DNA of 39,007 bases from Bacteroidales bacterium (GTDB lineage Bacteria; Bacteroidota; Bacteroidia; Bacteroidales; Muribaculaceae). The position numbers and the translations under genes were made by a program. The notes under the pieces were generated by a model. It was not told the origin of the DNA. It worked only from the letters and a program-made list of their open reading frames with translations, and made no database searches. Of this stretch, positions 1 through 8,559 are shown in pieces; positions within the stretch are counted from its first letter, which is position 1; every line of letters begins with the position of its first letter. Location of the stretch: the NCBI GenBank assembly GCA_900769345.1, contig CAAGGJ010000081.1:1-39007 (forward strand), written 5' to 3'.

Positions 1-450
1 AAGCGCATTATCCCCGATTGCGGCATCTCCACCGATATGTTCACTGGATTCTTCAACGAAAGCGAGGAGGATTTCCAACTCACCCTCAGCCTTATGCGCG
101 AAGTGGGATTCGACTCGGCTTTCATGTTTAAATACTCCGAGCGCCCGGGCACTCTCGCTTCTCGCGAGATGAAGGATAATGTACCTGAAGATGTAAAAAT
201 CGACCGCCTGAACCGTATGATTGCTCTGCAAAACGAACTCTCAAGACTCAGCAACGAACGCGATGTGGGCAAAACGTTCGAGGTGCTCGTGGAGGGTTAC
301 TCCAAGCGCTCTAAGGCGGATATGTTTGGCCGCACTCAGCAAAACAAGGTCATCGTGTTCCCTGCCGGCAACGCCAAAGTGGGCGAATACCGCATGGCTC
401 GCGTCACTTCAGCATCATCAGCCACACTTCTCGGCGAACTCGCCGACTAA
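1..450 (+). CDS. miaB: tRNA-2-methylthio-N6-dimethylallyladenosine synthase MiaB, C-terminal part
   Basis: The frame is open from base 1 and stops at 448-450, so this is the last ~149 codons of a gene that begins outside the window. It reads into the end of the radical SAM barrel (IIPDCGISTDMFTGF), then the very conserved MFKYSERPGT block, and ends with a TRAM domain (GKTFEVLVEG, SKRS, FGRTQQNKVIVF, ASSATLLGEL). MiaB is the iron-sulfur radical SAM enzyme that adds the 2-methylthio group to i6A37 of tRNAs; TRAM binds the tRNA. The 4Fe-4S cysteines lie upstream and cannot be checked. Identity is very secure from the KYSERPGT and TRAM blocks. It reads away from the repeats that follow and is unrelated to the large cluster further right. 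Confidence 0.96.
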   Translation, partial: KRIIPDCGISTDMFTGFFNESEEDFQLTLSLMREVGFDSAFMFKYSERPGTLASREMKDNVPEDVKIDRLNRMIALQNELSRLSNERDVGKTFEVLVEGYSKRSKADMFGRTQQNKVIVFPAGNAKVGEYRMARVTSASSATLLGELAD

Positions 451-452
451 GT

Positions 453-609
453 CGCGTTTTTTATCACTGATTTCCACGAATGTTTCGTAATATAATCTCA
501 CACAGATTTAGCAGATTTTATCATGAGGGTTTATAAAATAATCCACCCATTTTAATCTGCTGAATCTGTGTGAGCTAATTATTGTAGCGGTTTTGCAAAT
601 GATTATCAG
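453..609. repeat. Interspersed repeat with long hairpin, copy 1
   Basis: A ~157 bp block directly after miaB that recurs at 713-870 with few differences. It contains a 21-bp inverted repeat: the left arm at 497-517 pairs with the right arm at 554-574 with a single mismatch, around a 36-base AT-rich loop. It could be a REP/MITE-like element or a structured 3' UTR of miaB. No reading frame in it looks coding. Confidence 0.85.
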
Positions 610-712
610 CCTCTCCGAGGCTGTTTTTTGTAGGGTGGCACGACACACCACACCGGTCGCTACTCTCCCTTTGTGTGGTGCTAACCATAAATCAGACTCT
701 CCGAGGCTACGG

Positions 713-870
713 CGCGTTTTTTTATCACTGATTTCCACGAATGTTGCGTAATATAATCTCACACAGATTTAGCAGATTTTATCATGAGGGTTTATAAAAT
801 AATCCATCTATTTTAATCTGCTGAATCTGTGTGAGTTAATTATTGTAGTGCTTTTGCGGATGATTATTAG
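713..870. repeat. Interspersed repeat with long hairpin, copy 2
   Basis: Near-identical direct repeat of 453-609, offset by 260 bp. Hairpin arms are at 758-778 and 815-835. A shorter sub-repeat containing CTCTCCGAGGCT lies next to the two copies (611-622 and 697-708), so the duplicated unit is larger and partly decayed. A degenerate third right-arm-like sequence appears at 891-911. The whole 451-1063 gap holds these repeats plus the promoter region of the next gene. Confidence 0.85.
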
Positions 871-955
871 TAGATAATCGCATCTGTTTTAATCTTTGAA
901 ATCGGTATGAGATAAAGATAGTGGCGGCAACTAAGAAAAAATTTTTTTGAAATAT

Positions 956-987
956 TTTGGTTTATACAATAAACTTGTTTACATTTG
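956..987 (+). promoter_or_regulatory. Candidate Bacteroidetes sigma-ABfr promoter for the membrane protein/regulator pair
   Basis: TACATTTG at 980-987 fits the Bacteroidetes -7 consensus TAnnTTTG, and a TTTG at 956-959 lies about 20 bases upstream, fitting the -33 TTTG element. It is ~75 bases before the start codon at 1064. Positioning and consensus both fit; there is no experimental support. Confidence 0.55.
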
Positions 988-1063
988 CATCATCAAATCA
1001 TTTTCGGCCGAAAATGTGGCGATAAAAGAAACAAAAATATGAACAAAGAAGAAATATAAAATT

Positions 1064-1693
1064 ATGAAAGAAAAAGACATTACCGCTCAAGAGAGCATCG
1101 CCATCATCACCACAATGATTAACAACAGTCGCCGTCGCCTGCACCTCGGCGATGGCAACATCTTGCTCATGTGGGGCTACCTCAGCGTGGCAGTGGCTGC
1201 ACTGGTTACAATCTTACTGATTATCACCGAAAATCCGGTTTGCAACTGGTTTTGGTTCTTGATTATGATTATCGGCGGCACCATCACTCCGCACATAGTT
1301 CGCCGGCAGGAGTCGGTGGCTGGAGCCAAGACGCACCTCGATGCCATTGGCACCGGCATTTGGACCACAATCGGTTATCTGTCGCTCGTCATGGTGGCTG
1401 TTTGCCTCTTCTTTATGTTGGTTCTCGGCAAAGATTGCTGGGAGATTATGATTCTCCTCCCTCTGATGTTCGTAGGCTTCGGTGAGACCATTCAAGGAAT
1501 AGTGATTCGCGAAAAATCGCTCATAGCCGGTGGAGCCATAGGCATGACTTGCGGTATAATCACTGCAGCTTGCCTATCCACCGATACTCCGCTCGACATT
1601 CAATGGTTTATGCCTATGTTTATTTGTGCTTTCATAGCCATGATGATTGTTCCGGGACACATTATTAATCACAAAGCAAGTTCGCTAAAATGA
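1064..1693 (+). CDS. Small multi-pass inner membrane protein paired with a winged-helix regulator
   Basis: 209 residues. A charged cytosolic N-terminus of about 30 residues is followed by about six hydrophobic helices (roughly residues 35-54, 62-78, 103-124, 129-145, 155-170, 180-197) with basic loops (VRRQES, IREKS) consistent with positive-inside topology. No catalytic motif was recognised. The stop overlaps the start of the next gene by four bases (ATGA), so the two are almost certainly co-translated. Pairs of a small membrane protein and a winged-helix regulator are common in Bacteroidetes, and the membrane protein may influence its partner, but that is inference. Specific function unknown. 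Confidence 0.8.
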   Translation: MKEKDITAQESIAIITTMINNSRRRLHLGDGNILLMWGYLSVAVAALVTILLIITENPVCNWFWFLIMIIGGTITPHIVRRQESVAGAKTHLDAIGTGIWTTIGYLSLVMVAVCLFFMLVLGKDCWEIMILLPLMFVGFGETIQGIVIREKSLIAGGAIGMTCGIITAACLSTDTPLDIQWFMPMFICAFIAMMIVPGHIINHKASSLK

Positions 1694-1971
1694 AAGACCT
1701 CGACCCTATATTACACTCCCAACTGCGATTGGCTGTGATGTCGATTCTGATGAACGTAGCTGAAGCCGATTTCGTATACCTCAAAGAGCAGACCAAATCG
1801 ACATCGGGCAATCTGAGCGTGCAACTCGACAAACTCGCTTTGGCGGGCTACATCACCATCGAAAAAGGCTTTCAAGGCAAAAAACCGCGTACCACATGCC
1901 AAGTCACCGACACAGGCCGTCAAGCCTTCGCCAACTATGTGGAAGCGCTTAAAGAATATCTCAATATCTAA
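1690..1971 (+). CDS. Winged-helix transcriptional regulator (MarR/ArsR-like, single domain)
   Basis: 93 residues, all one winged helix-turn-helix: helix 1 (LHSQLRLAVMSIL), helix 2 (ADFVYLKEQT), recognition helix (TSGNLSVQLDKLALAGYI) and a basic wing (KGFQGKKPRTTCQVTDTG), then a C-terminal helix (RQAFANYVEALKEYL) suited to dimer formation. This matches the short winged-helix DNA-binding family (HTH_34 type) often annotated simply as transcriptional regulator. It starts inside the end of the preceding membrane protein gene. Probable target is its own operon promoter near 980, by analogy only. No ligand pocket could be assigned. Confidence 0.85.
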   Translation: MKDLDPILHSQLRLAVMSILMNVAEADFVYLKEQTKSTSGNLSVQLDKLALAGYITIEKGFQGKKPRTTCQVTDTGRQAFANYVEALKEYLNI

Positions 1972-1996
1972 AAAAATCGCTAAAAATCAGTCATAA

Positions 1997-2034
1997 TAGT
2001 CCGAGCTATCCGACCCGTCAGACAGGTCGGACTA
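1997..2034. terminator. Hairpin between convergent genes
   Basis: A perfect 8-bp inverted repeat TAGTCCGA (1997-2004) / TCGGACTA (2027-2034) encloses a second possible stem, TCCGACC (2009-2015) / GGTCGGA (2025-2031). The two stems share bases and are mutually exclusive. It sits between the regulator (ending 1971, +) and the glycosyltransferase (ending 2056, -), where a bidirectional terminator is expected. No T-run follows on the plus side, so its termination role is uncertain. Confidence 0.5.
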
Positions 2035-2055
2035 TACTCATAATCACAAATGTCA

Positions 2056-3234
2056 TCACTTGAGTCGCTGCCAGGTGAAATTGGTTTCGCGAAGGCGATA
2101 ACCGCGTAGGGTGTAACACATATTCACCACCGGGCGCCAGAGCGAATAGAATGGCACGCCGATGTGAAGCTTTGGCGCCTTTAGGCGCTTAGCGTTGCCA
2201 CGGAACAGCATGATTATTGTGGTCCAATAAGCAATCAGCAGCACCGCTGCAGTGCTTATAGTGAGTATGTTGCGCCAATCGAGTGCCACTGCGGCAGCCA
2301 TTGCCCCCATCGCCAAATATTGACAAGCCGATATAATAGATGACGATATAAATGGCCAACGACGCAACTGCTTGGCAGTAAAGGCATGACGCAGTTTCAG
2401 TTCGGCATGTTCTGCTTTATAATCGTTATAGAACACTGTCATCATCGAGTCGGACGATAGTTCCACTCGAGTGTTATCGGCATTGGCTATTTCGCTCACA
2501 AAGAGGTCATCGTCGCCATAATGCAGCATCACGGTGCGTTGGAAGCCATTATTGGCGAAGAATGTGCTGCGTCGATACGCCAAATTACAGTTAGTGCCTC
2601 GGAAGGGATAACCATTCACGTCGCAAGCAAGATATTGCACCGATTCGGTAACGGTGTCATATACTCTGAAGTTGGCTCCGAAGCGTTTATCCTTTTTATA
2701 TCGAGGAGCGGCATAACCTATCACCACATCAGTGCCCTCGGCAAAGTTGCGGCACATACTCATCAACCAGTTAGGACCTGCCGGACAGCAATTTGCGTTG
2801 GTCACCACTATCAATTCATTATGAGCGGCCTTGATTCCCAGCATAATAGCGAGTTTGCGGCGCGACACATTGCGGCTGCCGTCAGGGATAAATGTCTGCC
2901 TAAGATTGCTATATTCAACGAGGAAATTCGAAATTACCTCGGCGGTGTTGTCAATCGAACTGTCGTTGACCACAATCACCTCATATTTTGGATAATTCTG
3001 ATTAAGCAAATATGGCAAAAACCTCTGCAACTGAGCACCCTGATTGTGGCAATACACCACCACCGTGGCGGGAGCAAGCGTGTCGGTAGTCTCAGCGTTC
3101 TCGCTTGCCGCCACTGCACGCTTTATGGCATTATGGCGACGAGCAGTCCACACTATCACTGCCACACATAGCACCACTGCCACACCCAGCAAGGCGCACA
3201 CCTCTTCACTTAATAATATCGAAAAATGCATCAT
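2056..3234 (-). CDS. Membrane-anchored family 2 glycosyltransferase
   Basis: 392 residues. An N-terminal transmembrane helix (about 10-31) precedes a GT-A fold: ATVVVYCHNQG, the NQNYPKYEVIVVNDSS block with the nucleotide-binding Asp, a variant of the usual DAD region (VVTNANCCPAG), and an acceptor/base region with YGDDDLFVSE. Two more hydrophobic helices follow (about 300-320 and 326-345) and a basic C-terminus. The order matches processive or lipid-linked GT2 enzymes of cell-surface polysaccharide synthesis. Donor and acceptor cannot be told from sequence. The usual DxD is replaced by NAN, so metal binding may differ. It is divergent from the neighbouring GH76 gene. The start at 3234 has two adjacent ATGs. 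Confidence 0.85.
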   Translation of the reverse strand: MMHFSILLSEEVCALLGVAVVLCVAVIVWTARRHNAIKRAVAASENAETTDTLAPATVVVYCHNQGAQLQRFLPYLLNQNYPKYEVIVVNDSSIDNTAEVISNFLVEYSNLRQTFIPDGSRNVSRRKLAIMLGIKAAHNELIVVTNANCCPAGPNWLMSMCRNFAEGTDVVIGYAAPRYKKDKRFGANFRVYDTVTESVQYLACDVNGYPFRGTNCNLAYRRSTFFANNGFQRTVMLHYGDDDLFVSEIANADNTRVELSSDSMMTVFYNDYKAEHAELKLRHAFTAKQLRRWPFISSSIISACQYLAMGAMAAAVALDWRNILTISTAAVLLIAYWTTIIMLFRGNAKRLKAPKLHIGVPFYSLWRPVVNMCYTLRGYRLRETNFTWQRLK

Positions 3235-3271
3235 TATTTCTATCTTTCGATGTTAATAACTATTACAGGCA

Positions 3272-3297
3272 CCGACGCGCTGTCGGCACCTTTTTTT
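3272..3297. other. GC stem-loop followed by a seven-T run in the GT/GH76 divergent gap
   Basis: CCGAC (3272-3276) and GTCGG (3282-3286) form a 5-bp stem, extendable past two mismatches by two G-C pairs, followed by TTTTTTT at 3291-3297. On the plus strand this looks like a weak intrinsic terminator; on the minus strand it would lie in the 5' leader of the glycosyltransferase. The rest of 3235-3542 is AT-rich promoter-type DNA. Confidence 0.4.
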
Positions 3298-3427
3298 GCT
3301 TTCAAACCACAAAGTTAGTTATAGTTAGCAATAAATAACCACCAATTTTCAAAAAAAGTTATTCACAATGTCACCTTTAATCTCCTTAAGCTCGCCAAGA
3401 TGAGTTTTAGGCTGTGCATCTAATATT

Positions 3428-3463
3428 TATATTTGCCTTTTTGCTGCTAAATTTATAATTTTG
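3428..3463 (+). promoter_or_regulatory. Candidate promoter boxes upstream of GH76
   Basis: Two matches to TAnnTTTG occur: 3428-3435 and 3456-3463, 80-115 bases ahead of the GH76 start at 3543. Which one is used cannot be decided from sequence. Confidence 0.35.
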
Positions 3464-3542
3464 TCATTGCGCTCGAAGCGAAAACTTCGCTAAATAGCAA
3501 ATAAACAATATAAAGCATAACCACAAAAACCGAACCGAAACA

Positions 3543-4724
3543 ATGAAACGCATCACCACCCTACTCTTTGCTGCAAGTATATGCGCCTCGGCATGGTGCC
3601 AAAACAGCCCAGACTGGAATTCTTTAGCCGAAGGTATGTCGCAAGCTCTTATCTCAAATTTCTGGGGAGCGAGTTTTCCCGACCATCCGCAGCGCTATTA
3701 TTTCAATTATCTCAGCCAACAAGCCGACCTCAAGCACGAGCAGTACTGGCCACAAGCCCATGCTATGGATGTGATAGTGGACGCCTACCTGCGCACCGGC
3801 AGCAAGCATTATCGTGCGTTATATCCTCTTTGGTGGCAGGGAGCTCCCGACAACAACTTCGTGGCGGGCATCAACGACCACGACCACTGGTGGAACCCCT
3901 ACGTCGACGATATGGAGTGGATAGCTCTTGCTCAAATCAGAATGTGGGAAAGCACCGGCAATCGCCGATACATCGCTAAGGCTCGTCAACTCTACGACGA
4001 CTATATCTGGAGCACTTGGGGACCCGAAAACGAGGCCCCGTGGTACGGCGGAATCACTTGGAAAGTGGACACAGAAAAGTCGAAAAACTCTTGCTCCAAC
4101 GGTCCGGCTGCGCTCATTGCCGCACGGCTCTATCGATTCTACTCCAAAGCAGGTTTTCGCAACGGCAAATGCCGCGAGGCCTATCTGAATGAGGCTGTCA
4201 AGATATACAATTGGCAAAAATCAGTGCTCTTCGACCGCAACACGGGCGCTGTGTGGGACAATATCAACAGCCGCGGCGAGATAGCCCGACACATGGTGTT
4301 TACCTACAATGTGGGCACATTTCTTGGCGCGACCCATGAGTTATACAGCATCACCTCCGACCGTCAGTATCTCCTCGATGCTGCACTTGCCGCAAATTAT
4401 GTAATCGACCACATGACTCTGAACCATGGCACTCTCAGCGACGCTCCGGGCGGTGACGGTGGCTTGTTTCACGGCATATTCTTCCGTTATTTCGTAAAAC
4501 TGATCAACGAGGAAGACCTCGACCGCACCACTCGCATCCGCTTTAGCGACTACATCACCCGGCTCGCCACCGTGATGGCCAACGAAGGCATAAATCCTCG
4601 CACCAAACTCTACGCAGGCCGTTGGCACCAAGCCCCCGCCGACAACGAGGTAGTGCCCCTCACATCGCACCTCACCGGATGCATGCTCATCGAAGCTATG
4701 TGCACCCTAAAACCCATAAAATAG
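3543..4724 (+). CDS. Secreted glycoside hydrolase family 76 (alpha-1,6-mannanase type)
   Basis: 393 residues with a signal peptide cut near AWCQ (residue 20). The (alpha/alpha)6-barrel pattern of GH76 is visible: YWPQAHAMDVIVDAYLRTG, the diagnostic adjacent aspartates in YVDDMEW (D122-D123, expected nucleophile and acid/base), then WYGGITWK and CSNGPAALIAARLY. The family hydrolyses alpha-1,6-mannan backbones, for example of fungal cell walls, in the periplasm or at the surface. Cysteine sits at the signal cleavage point (WCQN), but the preceding residues fit a lipobox poorly, so either a soluble or lipid-anchored form is possible. No SusC/D genes are adjacent, unlike a classical PUL. Family call is strong; exact substrate inferred. 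Confidence 0.85.
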   Translation: MKRITTLLFAASICASAWCQNSPDWNSLAEGMSQALISNFWGASFPDHPQRYYFNYLSQQADLKHEQYWPQAHAMDVIVDAYLRTGSKHYRALYPLWWQGAPDNNFVAGINDHDHWWNPYVDDMEWIALAQIRMWESTGNRRYIAKARQLYDDYIWSTWGPENEAPWYGGITWKVDTEKSKNSCSNGPAALIAARLYRFYSKAGFRNGKCREAYLNEAVKIYNWQKSVLFDRNTGAVWDNINSRGEIARHMVFTYNVGTFLGATHELYSITSDRQYLLDAALAANYVIDHMTLNHGTLSDAPGGDGGLFHGIFFRYFVKLINEEDLDRTTRIRFSDYITRLATVMANEGINPRTKLYAGRWHQAPADNEVVPLTSHLTGCMLIEAMCTLKPIK

Positions 4725-5003
4725 CCCCGGGAAATACAATTTAAGCCATCGCTCACCTAATACAATTGTCATTTGTGTCAAATTTATTAGAAGAGCATTG
4801 TGCGAATGATGCCAAAACCAACACTCGATACATATTTCCAACACGATGTTGCAAAAATTTTGTCTCAGCTATGCCTATTGTGCGCCGAAAAGTTTGTAAA
4901 TTAGTCATGCGATTGCGGCTGTTTGCATCAATTATGTACTCAAGCGCCCGCTATATCGCTGTAACTAAACCATTTACTAATATATTATTACCACTTTTTG
5001 ATA
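4725..5003. other. Intergenic region between GH76 and GH84
   Basis: About 280 bases with no convincing gene; a short plus-strand frame at 4766-5014 runs into the GH84 signal peptide out of frame and looks spurious. The segment is AT-rich and presumably carries the GH84 promoter, but no box clean enough to call was seen. Confidence 0.5.
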
Positions 5004-7574
5004 ATGAAGATTAATTACAGACTACTATCGATGTTGGCTGCCGGCGCTATGCTTTGCGGCAACGCCATGGCTCAAGACAGCGAATTCGACTTAAGTTCGC
5101 AACGCGGTGAGAAGCAGGATGTTGTGGCTATCCCGGGCAAGAAAATCGACCATCAGGGACTGATTATCAACCCCACACCACATCAAATAGTTAAAGCCGA
5201 TGGCTCGCTCGATGTGCGACGCGGCTACAAACTTGTGGATAAGAAAAAACGCTTCGGCGAGCAGCAATCTATGCTTGCCAGCGAGGGGATGAAATTTGCA
5301 GCCAACGGCGCTAAACTCGAAGTAGACTTCGATGCCAAAAAGGCTGTGAAAAGTGGAGTGAAGGCTACATCGGGCGCCTACACTATGACTATAGACAAAA
5401 ACGGAGTGAAAATTCTCGGCTACGATGCTCGCGGCGCATTCTATGGCCTCCAAACATTGCGCCAAATTATGCAAAGCCCGGTGGGCAAAAGCGGCAATGT
5501 GCCATTTATGACCATCAACGACTACCCCGACCTCGAAAACCGCGGCGTGGTGGAAGGGTTCTACGGCACACCATGGTCGCACGAGGTGCGATTGTCGCTC
5601 ATCGACTTCTACGGCAAATTCAAAATGAACACATATCTATATGGCCCTAAGGACGACCATTTCCACAGCTGCCCCAACTGGCGCAAACCATATCCCGCCA
5701 ACGAAGCCAAACAGATAAAAGAACTCGTGGACGCTTGCAACCGCAATTTCGTAGACTTCGTGTGGGCTATCCACCCGGGACAAGACATTAAGTGGAACGA
5801 AGAGGACTACAAAAACCTCGTGAATAAATTCAACTTGATGTACGACCTCGGCGTGCGCACTTTTGCCATATTCTTCGACGACATATCAGGCGAAGGCACC
5901 AATCCAGTGAAGCAAACCGAGCTACTCAACCGCCTGCATCGCGAATTTGTGGAAGCCAAAGGCGACGTGAATCCACTCACCGTGTGCCCCACCGACTATT
6001 CTCGACTCTGGGCTAATCCCACCGAGAACGGTAGCCTCGCCATCTATGGCAAGACTCTTCACCCTTCTATCAAAGTGTTCTGGACCGGCGATGTGGTGTG
6101 CAGCGACCTAACTCGCGAAACCATGGAATGGGTCAACTCACGCATCAAGCGCCCTGCATACTACTGGTGGAACTTCCCCGTTACCGACTATGCACGCCAC
6201 ATCATCATGCAAGGCCCGACCTACGGCCTCGACACCACCCTCACAGCCAACGACCTCAGCGGACTCGTGAGCAACCCCATGGAACACGGCGAGGCATCGA
6301 AACTCGCACTCTACGGCGTGGGCGACTACTGCTGGAACACAAATGCCTATAACCCCATCGACAACTGGGAACGCGGCATCGTAGAACTAACACCCGAAGC
6401 TCGCGATGCCTATCGCACATTCGCCATCCACTCTTGCGACACCGAGACCGGATACCGCCGCGCCGAATCTTGGGAAACTCAAACATTCGGCATCGACCAC
6501 TACACCCAAGCACAATTCGACGCCCTCTACGCCGAATTTTCTCGCGTAGCACAAGCCGAAGCTCAAATGCAAAGCAAGTGCACCAACCAACTGCTCATGA
6601 AAGAATTAGCCCCATGGCTCACACAGTTCACTCAGCTCGGCAAGCGCGGACTACGCACATTAGACCTCCTAAAGCTCTACAAACAAGGCAACAACGCCGC
6701 ATTCTGGGAAGGCTACCTGCACAACCTCATGAGCCGCGAACAAATTGAAGCCTACGAAGCACACAAATGCGGCACTATGAAGTTGCAACCCTTCTACGAA
6801 ACCACAATGGACGACATGCGCGACCAATTCTTCGAGTCACTCACAGGTCTACGCCCCGCCACATTAAAAGGCACAGGCTCATTTGCCACACTACGCACCA
6901 CTCAAAGCAAACTCATGTTCGACAACGACTCCACCACCTACTACCACTCAGGCGCAGCACAAAGCAAGAAAGGCGGCGAATGGTTCGGAGTAGATATGGG
7001 CACCGTGAAAGATGTGTGGGAAATAAAAATACTGCAAGGACGCAACTCAGTTGACGACGTCGACTACTTCGACCACGCACGCCTCGAATACTCTGCCGAC
7101 GGCAAAACCTGGCACACTCTTATCGATGATATGGTGAAGCAATATGTAATCAATTGGAAAGGAAATACAGTGCAAGCACGATATATCCGCTTGGTGAAAT
7201 TGCCATCCGAAAAGACCAACTGGGTGGCAGTGCGCAGTTTCGAAGTCAATCCGGTCAATGCCGATCAACTCGGCTTTGCGGTAACCGCCGACGACAGTCA
7301 GGCAGCACTCTACGCCTTCGACAACCACCCCGGCACATCATTCCGCAGCACCGGCACACTCACCTTCGAGATTCCCGCCGGAATTAAAGCCTACACCTTC
7401 CTTACACGCCTCACAGGCGACGGCATTACCGTAGACCAACTCGACGCCAAAGGCAACAAAGTGGCAAGTGAGCACATCACCACACCACTTTTCAAACAAG
7501 AAGTAACCCCCGGCGCCACCAAAATCACCCTCACCGGCCCCGCCGAAATCTTCGAAATAGTCCCCGCAAAATAA
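5004..7574 (+). CDS. Secreted GH84 beta-N-acetylglucosaminidase (O-GlcNAcase/hyaluronidase family)
   Basis: 856 residues from the ATG at 5004; a TTG two codons upstream is rejected because the signal peptide (ending GNAMAQ) begins cleanly at the ATG. Domains: an N-terminal GH20b/GH84-type alpha/beta domain (about 45-170), the GH84 TIM barrel (about 175-460) with VEGFYGTPWSH, KMNTYLYGPKDD and the adjacent catalytic aspartates in IFFDDISGEG (D292-D293), a helical linker, then an F5/8 type C-like carbohydrate-binding module (about 625-770) and a short beta-rich tail. The family removes terminal beta-GlcNAc by substrate-assisted catalysis; in gut Bacteroides the likely substrates are host glycans. 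It follows GH76 in the same direction but after a long gap, so probably has its own promoter. Confidence 0.95.
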   Translation: MKINYRLLSMLAAGAMLCGNAMAQDSEFDLSSQRGEKQDVVAIPGKKIDHQGLIINPTPHQIVKADGSLDVRRGYKLVDKKKRFGEQQSMLASEGMKFAANGAKLEVDFDAKKAVKSGVKATSGAYTMTIDKNGVKILGYDARGAFYGLQTLRQIMQSPVGKSGNVPFMTINDYPDLENRGVVEGFYGTPWSHEVRLSLIDFYGKFKMNTYLYGPKDDHFHSCPNWRKPYPANEAKQIKELVDACNRNFVDFVWAIHPGQDIKWNEEDYKNLVNKFNLMYDLGVRTFAIFFDDISGEGTNPVKQTELLNRLHREFVEAKGDVNPLTVCPTDYSRLWANPTENGSLAIYGKTLHPSIKVFWTGDVVCSDLTRETMEWVNSRIKRPAYYWWNFPVTDYARHIIMQGPTYGLDTTLTANDLSGLVSNPMEHGEASKLALYGVGDYCWNTNAYNPIDNWERGIVELTPEARDAYRTFAIHSCDTETGYRRAESWETQTFGIDHYTQAQFDALYAEFSRVAQAEAQMQSKCTNQLLMKELAPWLTQFTQLGKRGLRTLDLLKLYKQGNNAAFWEGYLHNLMSREQIEAYEAHKCGTMKLQPFYETTMDDMRDQFFESLTGLRPATLKGTGSFATLRTTQSKLMFDNDSTTYYHSGAAQSKKGGEWFGVDMGTVKDVWEIKILQGRNSVDDVDYFDHARLEYSADGKTWHTLIDDMVKQYVINWKGNTVQARYIRLVKLPSEKTNWVAVRSFEVNPVNADQLGFAVTADDSQAALYAFDNHPGTSFRSTGTLTFEIPAGIKAYTFLTRLTGDGITVDQLDAKGNKVASEHITTPLFKQEVTPGATKITLTGPAEIFEIVPAK

Positions 7575-7601
7575 CACGCGAGCACCCCATATCAAAAACA
7601 G

Positions 7602-7648
7602 AAAAAAGCAATTCACCCCGCCCACGCAACAAGTGAATTGCTTTTTTT
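7602..7648. terminator. Strong bidirectional intrinsic terminator
   Basis: AAAAAAGCAATTCAC (7602-7616) and GTGAATTGCTTTTTT (from 7633) are complementary, giving a long stem with an A-run on one side and a T-run on the other, so it terminates in both directions. It serves GH84 on the plus strand and the end of the long minus-strand cluster whose last gene stops at 7688, marking a clean left boundary for that cluster. Confidence 0.9.
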
Positions 7649-7687
7649 ATATTCCAGATACCTGCCTATGTGGCAGCCAGATTATTA

Positions 7688-8554
7688 TCAGCTCAGCAAG
7701 CGTTTTATCTTGGTTTTATAACTAACCTTAGGAGTGGACAGACAATCGGGGAGTGTGGCACATAACGAGATGCTGATATTATCCTGTCCGCCGGCTTTCA
7801 AAGACAAGTTTAGCAAAGCCGATTGACATTGATCAATGTCATCGAAATAGCGATACATAATTTTTTCAATCTCTCGATCTCTACAATAGCCACAAAGGCC
7901 ATCGGAGCACAGCAGAAAAATATCGCCATCGGTTATACTTTGTATCAAGAATTCCGGATCGGGGTCAGCATCAACATCGCCCAAACATCGTGTAATGATA
8001 TTATTATCGGGATGCCTAAACGATTGTTCTTGTGTAATCTCACCTCTATCTACCATCTCTTGCACCAAAGAGTGGTCCTTGGTAAGCAGTTTTAGCCCGG
8101 AATCGGGATTAAAGCAGTAGCAACGGCTATCGCCACACCATGTCACATATGCCTTATCCTTTACAAGCCAAAGCAAGACTATTGTAGTGCCTAAGCCAAT
8201 CGAATCGGGCGACTCGATGACATAATTCATAATCGTTTGGTTCGACTTAGCTATACATTCTCTCAAGAATGCACAAACAGCACTCTCAGAGGTCAGCACT
8301 TGTGAGAGATTGGCTTCTCTAAAGGATTCCACAATGCTCTCAATAGCCAATTTCGAAGCAATCTCACCTGCATTGGCTCCACCCATTCCGTCGGCTACTA
8401 CAGCCAGAGAGCCAAATCGCGACATTCCGACATAACCACCGGTATGTAGGCTGCAATTCATGGGATTGGTTAAATCCTGACATACAGCAACAGCATCTTC
8501 ATTATTTGTTCTTTCGATGCCGATATCGCATAATGCTCGTATGTTTATTTTCAT
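7688..8554 (-). CDS. PP2C-family Ser/Thr protein phosphatase
   Basis: 288 residues from the ATG at 8554; the frame is open to a GTG at 8572, but that overlaps the preceding gene and adds residues outside the fold. PP2C motifs are all present: DIGIERTNNEDA (metal Asp region), VADGMGGANAGE (D55, G56), WCGDSRCY, TKDHSLVQEM, FLLCSDGLCG and GGQDNIS. It is a soluble, Mn/Mg-dependent phosphatase with no membrane segment. It is the last gene of the long cluster that also carries two Ser/Thr kinases and an FHA-like domain, so its likely role is reversing that phosphorylation. In some type VI systems (PpkA/PppA/Fha) a similar trio switches assembly; the parallel is inference. Function call is firm. Confidence 0.95.
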   Translation of the reverse strand: MKINIRALCDIGIERTNNEDAVAVCQDLTNPMNCSLHTGGYVGMSRFGSLAVVADGMGGANAGEIASKLAIESIVESFREANLSQVLTSESAVCAFLRECIAKSNQTIMNYVIESPDSIGLGTTIVLLWLVKDKAYVTWCGDSRCYCFNPDSGLKLLTKDHSLVQEMVDRGEITQEQSFRHPDNNIITRCLGDVDADPDPEFLIQSITDGDIFLLCSDGLCGYCRDREIEKIMYRYFDDIDQCQSALLNLSLKAGGQDNISISLCATLPDCLSTPKVSYKTKIKRLLS

Positions 8555-8559
8555 AGTAA

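Noticed and set aside
508..762. 84-codon minus-strand frame in the repeat region
   Set aside because: It spans repeat copy 1 and the spacer, with no family resemblance; it reflects the hairpin repeats, not a gene.
1039..1059. Six-codon frame just before the membrane protein
   Set aside because: A leader peptide is possible but no attenuator-like structure was seen, so it is likely chance.
2521..3171. 216-codon plus-strand frame over the glycosyltransferase
   Set aside because: Antisense to a well-supported GT2 gene with many His/Ile repeats from the reverse strand; no domain.
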